Source of the DNA: a virus
Virus record (IMG/VR): IMGVR_UViG_3300025313_000115
Coordinates: 1-25,215 of that record
DNA length: 25,215 nucleotides
Reading direction: 5' to 3' (one strand)
Shown piece after piece: positions 19,726-25,215 of the stretch. The translations under genes and the position numbers were made by a program. Under the pieces are notes generated by a model. The model did no database searches. It was not told the origin of the DNA and was given only the letters and a program-made list of their open reading frames with translations. Position 1 is the first letter of the stretch. Each line of letters opens with the position of its first letter.

Positions 19726-21108
19726 ATGGCCTTGACTGTCAGCCTCACAGGGGATTACTTCCGCCAGGTGGGGAACATCAACGAGGTGACCGCCACGATC
19801 GACTTCGACTCGAGCTATCCCACGGGGGGCGAGAGTCTGACGGCGGCGGATCTCGGGTTGCGGACCTTCCTGACCGGCGGGGTCGCGATCGACCCGAAGT
19901 CCGGCTACACCTTCGAGTTCGACTACACGAACGCCAAGGTGCTCGTCTACCGCACGGCGACCCTGACGCCGGCGGGATCCGTGGCGGCGCCGACCTTCAC
20001 GGGCACGGCCAACGTCGGCACGGCCGGCATCGTCCAGGACGACGACACGGCCGCGACGAACGGGCACGCCCTCTATGTCGTGCCGGTGCCGCAGGCCACG
20101 CCGATCACGCTGGGCACGGAGGGCGGCACGGGCACGGGCACGATCCAGGACGACGACACGGCGGCCACGACGGGCGTGGCGCTCTACGTCGTGCTCGACG
20201 ACGAGGAGTTCCTGCCCACCTACGCGCTCGGCCACTTCGAGTTCGTCTCGCCCACCAACGCGCACGGCACCTGCACGATCTTCAACGGCGGGCCGACGCT
20301 GCTGATCGAGGACGACGACGCCGCGGCCACGAACGGCGTGGCGGTGCGCGCGATCGCGGCCGACGGGGGGCTCGAAGCCACGCTGGCCGGTTCCGGCCGC
20401 TCGGTGCTGGTGCCGGTCTCGGACGGGCAGTACATCGTCGTCGCGGACTCCACGACGGGGGCGGCGCCGCCGATCTACTTCGACGAGGACGCGGCGAACA
20501 CCTACGAGCGCCTCATGGCCGTCGTGGTCGACAACCTCGACGAGACCTTCGAGCTGGTTGACATTCAGGCTGGCCGGGCGTTCCGGCCCTCGCCGGGGGC
20601 GGGCACGCGCCTGGCGACCCTCGTGACCGTGGGCCCGGGCGCGACCTACTCCAAGGGCACGGTCGGCTCGGCCGGCGGCGGCCCCGAGTACACGGTGACG
20701 CACGACCAGGCCGCGGCGATCATGCCGGGCGCAGCCCTCCTCTACGTGCAGGCGGCCGGCGCCGGCTTCAACGCCGCCGTGCCGGGCGGCGAGTCCGTCT
20801 TCATCCCGGTCGCCAACGGCGAGTTCATCGCCGTGGCCTACGCCGCCTCCCCGGCGGGCGTCCAGGTCTACTGGGACCACGACGGGACGAACGACTGGGA
20901 GCGGATGCTCGCCGTGGTCGTCGACAACGCCGACGAGACGTACTCCACGGAGGCGGCGACCGGCTGGCGCCGCGACACGCCGGCCGGGTCGAACTCGGCG
21001 CCGGCCTTCACGGGGACGGCCACCACGGCGGCGGCGCTGGCCGAGGTCGGCAACGCCACGGATCTCTCGGCCCTGACGGGCGTGCGCGTGCGCGCTAGGG
21101 GGTGGTGA
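19726..21108 (+). CDS. large beta-rich virion protein with internal repeats and a nested insertion
   Basis: A 460-residue protein with a good site (GGAGGA, 19713-19718) before ATG 19726. The first about 85 residues (VGNINEVTATIDFDSSYPTG, SGYTFEFDYTNAKVLVYR) and the last about 40 (TTAAALAEVGNATDLSALTG) look like the two halves of one small phage virion protein. Between them lies about 340 residues flanked by repeats AAPTFTGTA and SAPAFTGTA. This insert contains three copies of a DDDTAATNG-x-ALYVV type motif and two copies of a longer unit ending ERLMAVVVDNLDETF and ERMLAVVVDNADETY. It is probably a decorated or adhesin-like head or tail protein. Function by context only. Confidence 0.75.
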   Translation: MALTVSLTGDYFRQVGNINEVTATIDFDSSYPTGGESLTAADLGLRTFLTGGVAIDPKSGYTFEFDYTNAKVLVYRTATLTPAGSVAAPTFTGTANVGTAGIVQDDDTAATNGHALYVVPVPQATPITLGTEGGTGTGTIQDDDTAATTGVALYVVLDDEEFLPTYALGHFEFVSPTNAHGTCTIFNGGPTLLIEDDDAAATNGVAVRAIAADGGLEATLAGSGRSVLVPVSDGQYIVVADSTTGAAPPIYFDEDAANTYERLMAVVVDNLDETFELVDIQAGRAFRPSPGAGTRLATLVTVGPGATYSKGTVGSAGGGPEYTVTHDQAAAIMPGAALLYVQAAGAGFNAAVPGGESVFIPVANGEFIAVAYAASPAGVQVYWDHDGTNDWERMLAVVVDNADETYSTEAATGWRRDTPAGSNSAPAFTGTATTAAALAEVGNATDLSALTGVRVRARGW

Positions 21109-21113
21109 ACTAG

Positions 21114-21548
21114 ATGGCCGACGCCGTCATCCAAGCCAAGCTGATCAGCTCCGGCGTCGTGCCTGGCGGTGGGGCGTGGGAGGTGTGGCAGGTCTTCAAC
21201 GGCGAGCTGGTCAACGCCACGGCCACGGTGGACTCCGTGGTCCACACGGCGGGCGCGACCTACGGCTTCGACCTGACGCAGTTCCGCTACTTCGGCCTCT
21301 ACGTCCTCGCCGCGAGCGCCACGGGCACGGCGGACCTCACGGTGCAGCTCCTCCAGTCCTACAACGACACGGCGGCCAACTACGTGGTGCCGGACACGGC
21401 GGGCACGGTCGACTCGGCCCTCGCCGAAACCGCCATGGTCTACGCGCTGGCTCCGAGTCCGATGCCACGGGCGCGTCTCCGCCTCGTCGGCAACGCAGGC
21501 AACCCCGTCGACACGCTGGTCTCGGCGTGGCTGTTCATGCAGGCGTAG
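21114..21548 (+). CDS. beta-rich virion-type hypothetical protein
   Basis: A 144-residue protein starting at ATG 21114, five bases after the upstream stop. It has strands such as GATYGFDLTQFRYFGLYVLA and an aromatic N-terminus (GGGAWEVWQVFNGELV). Thr/Ala-rich strands ADLTVQLLQSYNDTA and SAWLFMQA at the end complete the fold. It resembles small structural proteins found in this part of phage genomes but is not recognised by name. Its place between two virion genes supports a structural role. Confidence 0.7.
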   Translation: MADAVIQAKLISSGVVPGGGAWEVWQVFNGELVNATATVDSVVHTAGATYGFDLTQFRYFGLYVLAASATGTADLTVQLLQSYNDTAANYVVPDTAGTVDSALAETAMVYALAPSPMPRARLRLVGNAGNPVDTLVSAWLFMQA

Positions 21549-21553
21549 CGGGG

Positions 21554-21751
21554 ATGGTTACTCGGGACTACCTCGACGGGCGGCGGCGTGACCTCCAGCG
21601 GGATCTCGCGGAGACCGAGCGGCAGGTGGCGATGTTCTCGGCGAAAGTTCTGATGCTCCGGGGTGCCATCGCGGAGATCGACGAGACGCTCAAGCAGGAC
21701 GCCGAGCCCGCACCGCCCACATCCGAGGACGCTCCCCCCGAGGTGACCTGA
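21554..21751 (+). CDS. short coiled-coil protein
   Basis: A 65-residue protein: YLDGRRRDLQRDLAETERQV, a heptad-like helix, then KVLMLRGAIAEIDETL and an acidic Pro-rich tail. It looks like the small helical proteins that accompany virion or fibre genes. ATG 21554 lies shortly after the previous stop. TGATG overlap with the next gene suggests coupled translation. The longer upstream frame is a shadow of the preceding gene. Role unknown; a chaperone or trimerisation helper for the fibre is conceivable. Confidence 0.7.
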   Translation: MVTRDYLDGRRRDLQRDLAETERQVAMFSAKVLMLRGAIAEIDETLKQDAEPAPPTSEDAPPEVT

Positions 21752-22653
21752 TGGGTGCCTGGAACGCCGGGGCCTGGTGGGCGGGCCTCGCCTTCGTCCC
21801 GAGCACGCTTCGGGTCAACGGCGACGTCCTGCCCCAGGCGGACGACGGCGGGACACTCGGGTCGGCGACCCGCTCGTGGTCGGACCTCTTCCTCGCCTCC
21901 GGGGCGGTCATCAACTTCAACAACGGAGACGTGACCCTCACCCACAGCGCCAACGCCCTGACGCTCGCGGGCGGGCAGCTGCTCCTCCCCGACGGCACGG
22001 AGTCGCTACCGGCTGTGGCACGGTCGTCACAATCTGACACAGGGATCTATTGGGATAATGATTCTCTGTACTTTACAAGGGACGGTATTGCCACATTTGG
22101 CATGTCCCTCAACGAATTGCGACTTGGCTCCGCACGGCAAATAACGTGGTCATCTAACACTAACCCAACGGCTGCAACGGGAGATGTGTTTCTCTCTCGC
22201 CACGCCGCCGGCCACGTCAAAGTCACCACGAACGGGAGCGTGCTCGGGACGCTCTCCACTGACAAGCTCCAGTCCGGGGTTGCGGCGAATGGTTACTACT
22301 CAGTCCTACAGACGATCGCCGAGGCCCATACCCTGGCGCTCGCCGGCACCAGTGACACGGCGGCCATCATCCCGGCAAACGCGCTGGTGATTGGGGTCTC
22401 GTTCCGGGTCACGACCGAGATCACCGGCTGCACGTCGATCGACGCCGGGGTGGCAGGGGCGACGACCCGCTACGGCACGGGTGTTGCCCTGGTGGCCGGG
22501 ACGACGAACGTCTCGGCTGGGGTCACGAACCCGACCGTCTACGGCACAGCCACGGCGATCCGCTTCACGGCGGTCGGGGGCGGGGCCTCGTTCACGGCCG
22601 GGGTGATCCGTGTGGTGGTCCACTACATCAGTCTGACGCCGCCTACTTCGTAG
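21751..22653 (+). CDS. tail-fibre-like protein
   Basis: A 300-residue protein beginning at the TGATG junction. It contains GGTLGSATRSWSDLFLASGA followed by GDVTLTHSANALTLAGG, a unit typical of phage fibre shafts and also seen in the fibre gene at 24144. The C-terminal half (ANALVIGVSFRVTTEITGCT, TAIRFTAVGGGASFTAGV) is a beta-rich head domain, shared with other phage fibre proteins. Bases 22020-22190 are AT-richer and use different codons from the flanks. It likely binds the host surface. The fibre call is by repeat style, not by a named family. Confidence 0.75.
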   Translation: MGAWNAGAWWAGLAFVPSTLRVNGDVLPQADDGGTLGSATRSWSDLFLASGAVINFNNGDVTLTHSANALTLAGGQLLLPDGTESLPAVARSSQSDTGIYWDNDSLYFTRDGIATFGMSLNELRLGSARQITWSSNTNPTAATGDVFLSRHAAGHVKVTTNGSVLGTLSTDKLQSGVAANGYYSVLQTIAEAHTLALAGTSDTAAIIPANALVIGVSFRVTTEITGCTSIDAGVAGATTRYGTGVALVAGTTNVSAGVTNPTVYGTATAIRFTAVGGGASFTAGVIRVVVHYISLTPPTS

Positions 22654-22669
22654 GAGAGAAGACCTCAAG

Positions 22670-22900
22670 ATGGCGAAACGTACGATCAACATCGCCGATG
22701 TCCTGGATGCGGACCTCGCGGCGCGGGTTGCCGAGCAGGGCTACCCGAGCCCGGAGGCGTGGCTATCGGCCATCATCGAGCACGCAATCATCGAGGGGAT
22801 GCGAGCGTTGGACGACACGCTGATCCGCCGAGCCCGCGAGAAGAAGGCCCTCACCAAGGAGGAGCAGACTCGCGTGAAGACGCTGTTGAATCTCGCATGA
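22670..22900 (+). CDS. small helical hypothetical protein
   Basis: A 76-residue protein with AGGAGAG (22652-22658) upstream of ATG 22670, at a slightly long spacing. It is almost all helix (VLDADLAARVAEQGYPSPEA, IEHAIIEGMRALDDTLIRRA) with a Lys/Glu-rich C-terminal segment EKKALTKEEQTRVKTLL. I recognise similar short proteins near phage fibre genes but not their function. The stop overlaps the next ATG in an ATGA junction. Confidence 0.7.
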   Translation: MAKRTINIADVLDADLAARVAEQGYPSPEAWLSAIIEHAIIEGMRALDDTLIRRAREKKALTKEEQTRVKTLLNLA

Positions 22901-23205
22901 AAGGAGACGTGATAACGGGACAGGACCGCGTGGCACTGCAAGCTAGGATGACGACCGCCGCGAGAACGCCCGAGACCGTGACGGCTCAGAGCCTCACCAA
23001 GCGCCGTGCCGAGTTGGCTGGAGTGCTGGGAGCCCTTGAGCGGAAGATCCAGCTCGGCCAGCAGCAACTCGCCGCCGACGTGGAGCAGCACCGGCTGGCG
23101 CACGGGGCGCTCCTCGAGATCGAGCGGTTGCTCCGTCTACTGGCGCCGGACGGCCAGGCGTCGACGGCGCCCACCGCGGCGGCCGAGGCTGTAGGTGGCG
23201 ACTAG
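22897..23205 (+). CDS. coiled-coil hypothetical protein
   Basis: A 102-residue protein from the ATGA junction at 22897. After a short N-terminus it is a long heptad-containing helix (TKRRAELAGVLGALERKIQL, QQLAADVEQHRLAHGALLEI) followed by an Ala/Pro-rich tail. Its layout is similar to the 65-residue helical protein at 21554. Its end overlaps the adaptor-like gene by 11 bases. The role is unknown; proximity to the adaptor and fibre genes suggests a virion function. Confidence 0.7.
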   Translation: MKGDVITGQDRVALQARMTTAARTPETVTAQSLTKRRAELAGVLGALERKIQLGQQQLAADVEQHRLAHGALLEIERLLRLLAPDGQASTAPTAAAEAVGGD

Positions 23206-24130
23206 GGCGGACGTCCGCAGCGACGTTTCTGGCCTGCTCGGCGCCGACGCCAACCTGTCCTCGGCCGAGATCAATACCTTGATCCAGCTACGGTTGGACC
23301 ACCTCTACGAGACCGTCCGCTGGAGTCGCCGGGTCAAGGAGTTCAGCCTGACGACGGTGGCGCAGACCTCCTCGACCTCGGCCACCACCGTAACGGTGAC
23401 GAACGGCTCGGCCACGGTCACCTCGGCGGGGACGCCCTTCACCTCGGCGATGGTGGGCTACCGGATCGCCATCAGCAGTGGGCAGCCGTACTGGATCGAT
23501 ACCTTCGTGTCGAGCGCCGAGATCACCCTGGGGGACGGCGAGGGCACCGCCGTGACCTACCAGGGGGACGACGACACGGCCGCCTCCTGGCGGGTCTTCA
23601 AGACGCTCTACAGCCTGCCGGCGGACGCCGACGAGGTGCTGTCGCTCGCCTCGTTGCTCGGTCAGGTGGAGGAGCTGGACGGCGGCCGGGACGCGCTGGA
23701 CCGGCTGGACTTCGACCGCTCGACCACGCAGGACCTGCCGACCCGGTGGGTCTATGCCGGCATCGACTCGTCGGGGTATCGCCGGATCGAGCTGTGGCCT
23801 GTGGCGACGACGGCCGACGTGCTGACGGGCCAGTACGCCCGGACCACGCCGACGCTCTCGGACTCCTCGGTGATCCCGTTCAACCGGGCGCTGCTGGTCT
23901 ACGGGGTGGCGGCTGACTGCTTCAACGTGCTGGCCGAGAAGACGGGGGACGAGAATTTCCGCGCCCTGGCCCTGTTCTACGAGCGCAAGCACAACGAGGT
24001 GAAGGCCGACGTGCTGCCGATCGAGTACGAGCGCATGGGGCTGCCGACCTCGCTGGGACGCGTGCCGAGCGGGCGCGGGCGGCTGCGCAATACAGACTAC
24101 AGTGTCGATCACCAGATCGAGGAACCCTGA
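23195..24130 (+). CDS. putative head-tail adaptor-like virion protein
   Basis: A 311-residue protein starting at GTG 23195. An N-terminal helical part (DVRSDVSGLLGADANLSSAE, INTLIQLRLDHLYETVRWSR) leads to a beta insertion rich in Ser/Thr (TTVTVTNGSATVTSAGTPFT). A C-terminal helical part (YGVAADCFNVLAEKTGDENF, LALFYERKHNEVKADVLP) follows. The helix-sandwich with a beta insert, and a location just before the fibre gene, resemble connector proteins that join head and tail in short-tailed phages. The match is by architecture only; it could be another virion protein. Confidence 0.65.
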   Translation: MATRADVRSDVSGLLGADANLSSAEINTLIQLRLDHLYETVRWSRRVKEFSLTTVAQTSSTSATTVTVTNGSATVTSAGTPFTSAMVGYRIAISSGQPYWIDTFVSSAEITLGDGEGTAVTYQGDDDTAASWRVFKTLYSLPADADEVLSLASLLGQVEELDGGRDALDRLDFDRSTTQDLPTRWVYAGIDSSGYRRIELWPVATTADVLTGQYARTTPTLSDSSVIPFNRALLVYGVAADCFNVLAEKTGDENFRALALFYERKHNEVKADVLPIEYERMGLPTSLGRVPSGRGRLRNTDYSVDHQIEEP

Positions 24131-24143
24131 GGGGGTGAGCTAG

Positions 24144-25215
24144 GTGAGTCTGCCAAACCAGGTAGATGCCTCGAGCCCGGCGGGCAGTGATTCGCCCGCA
24201 AGTGGTGATGATCAGCTTCGAGCGCTCAAAACCTTTATCGAGGACGTTTGGGGCATCCCCGACGCGACCAATATCGCAGCCGCAGGCTTCACCTTCGTGG
24301 CCGCTGGTCTGGAGACGCTCATCCTCCAGGACGCCGCCGCGGCCCCGACGGCGGAGGGCGAGATCCAGCGCAACGGGACGGCGCTCCTCTACCACGACGG
24401 GGTGGCCTCCCGGACGATCCTGACGAGCGCCACGGCGGTCACAGCGGCGCAGGGCGGCACCGGGATCACCTCCTACGCGGTGGGCGATCTTCTCTACGCC
24501 TCCGGGGCGACGACGCTGGCGAAACTGGCGGACGTGGCGGCGGGGGCGTATCTGCGCTCGGGCGGGGTGACGACGGCGCCGGTCTGGTCGACGCTCTTGC
24601 TGCCCAACAGCGCGACGGCGAACCGGATCGCCTACGCCACCGCGACGAACACCTGGGGCGACTCCGCGAACCTCACCTTCAACGGGACGACCCTGACGAC
24701 GACCGGGTTCTCCAACTCCGGCACCTCCGTGCTGACCGGGGCGGTCCTCTCGAATCTGATCTTCACGGACAACACCTACGACATCGGCGCCTCGGGGGCG
24801 ACGCGGCCTCGGGATCTGTTCCTGGCCAGGAACCTGAACCTCGGCGGCAGCGTCACCTCGCACCTGACCTTCTCGACGGATGCGACCTACGACATCGGGG
24901 CCAGCGGGGCGACCCGGCCGCGGAACCTCTACCTCTCCGGGGCGGCGACCCTCGGGACGGCGCTGAGCGCCGCGAACGGCGGCAGCGGGCAGTCCTCCTA
25001 CACCAAGGGCGACCTGCTGGTGGCCTCGGGGGCGACGACGCTCGCCAAGCTCGGGGTGGGGACCGACGGGTTCGTTCTGACGGCGGACTCCGGGGAAGCC
25101 TCCGGAGTGAAGTGGGCCGGGGCGCTCACGCCGGACTTCACGAGCACCGACCAGACGGTGACGTTCGCGGCGTCGCTGGCGGTGGCGCACGGGCTCGCGA
25201 GCGCGCCGTCCTTTA
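24144..25215 (+). CDS. tail fibre protein, 3' end beyond the window
   Basis: The frame opens with GTG at 24144, after GAGGGGG (24129-24135), and stays open to the window end (at least 357 residues). It starts MSLPNQVDASSPAGSDSPAS with a helix DDQLRALKTFIEDVWG, a common fibre N-terminus that attaches to the tail. The shaft has two kinds of repeat. YDIGASGATRPRDLFLARNL and YDIGASGATRPRNLYLSGAA form one pair. AAQGGTGITSYAVGDLLYAS and AANGGSGQSSYTKGDLLVAS form the other, each followed by GATTLAKL. Such repeats are characteristic of trimeric fibre shafts. The receptor-binding end is outside the window. Confidence 0.85.
   Translation, partial: MSLPNQVDASSPAGSDSPASGDDQLRALKTFIEDVWGIPDATNIAAAGFTFVAAGLETLILQDAAAAPTAEGEIQRNGTALLYHDGVASRTILTSATAVTAAQGGTGITSYAVGDLLYASGATTLAKLADVAAGAYLRSGGVTTAPVWSTLLLPNSATANRIAYATATNTWGDSANLTFNGTTLTTTGFSNSGTSVLTGAVLSNLIFTDNTYDIGASGATRPRDLFLARNLNLGGSVTSHLTFSTDATYDIGASGATRPRNLYLSGAATLGTALSAANGGSGQSSYTKGDLLVASGATTLAKLGVGTDGFVLTADSGEASGVKWAGALTPDFTSTDQTVTFAASLAVAHGLASAPSF

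Noticed and set aside
17274-19748. 824-residue minus-strand open frame across capsid and decoration genes
   Set aside because: It mirrors the + strand genes in a GC-rich sequence, is extremely Arg/Val/His-rich, has no domain I recognise and would lie wholly antisense to well-supported virion genes.
23922-25190. 422-residue minus-strand open frame opposite the fibre gene
   Set aside because: The + strand frame from 24144 has clear fibre repeats; the minus frame is Arg/Gly-rich repeat translation.
1-25215. CRISPR array, integrase gene or attachment sites
   Set aside because: No regularly spaced repeat-spacer units, no integrase motifs and no paired attachment-like repeats were seen in the window.

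Overview
The window is part of the genome of a tailed double-stranded DNA phage or prophage (Caudoviricetes). It is strongly GC-rich and almost every gene lies on the + strand. Many genes overlap head-to-tail by ATGA, TGATG or GTGA junctions. A terminase large subunit, portal-like protein, scaffold-like protein, major capsid protein, virion proteins and tail-fibre-like genes follow in the usual packaging-to-head-to-tail order. No tail tube, sheath or tape-measure gene is seen, and an adaptor-like gene sits just before a fibre gene, so a short-tailed virion is plausible but not proven. The host cannot be named; base composition and codon use only suggest a high-GC bacterium.

Layout. 1-2301: small overlapping phage genes, many with cysteine pairs typical of zinc ribbons, closed by a hairpin terminator candidate. 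2302-3053: a G-rich, repeat-containing gap with no convincing gene, ending in a promoter candidate whose spacer holds ten consecutive Gs. 3054-4916: small genes, one tRNA with anticodon CAT, and a locus (4119-4916) where the coding signal changes frame at a canonical -1 slippery heptamer. 4909-6861: a coupled cassette of a GT-A glycosyltransferase, a hexapeptide-repeat acyltransferase and a crotonase-fold protein, followed at once by the tail end of a broken HNH/endonuclease VII gene. 6957-9248: zinc ribbons, a DHH/DHHA1 phosphoesterase, a basic peptide and a membrane peptide.

9239-12049 encodes the terminase large subunit, interrupted by a full-length intein with a LAGLIDADG homing endonuclease. 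12052-18194 carries two accessory proteins, the portal, several tiny genes, a hairpin-rich gap, scaffold and major capsid protein. 18198-24130 holds putative decoration and virion proteins, a first fibre-like gene and an adaptor-like gene. 24144 to the window end is a second fibre gene, cut by the window edge and sharing modules with the first.

The right half is a conventional morphogenesis module: terminase packages DNA through the portal into a shell built from capsid protein on a scaffold. The left half is accessory. The most unusual content is the glycosyltransferase-acyltransferase-crotonase cassette, the apparent frameshift locus, the terminase intein and the poly-G promoter candidate. 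All assignments come from reading the sequence; no database search was run.
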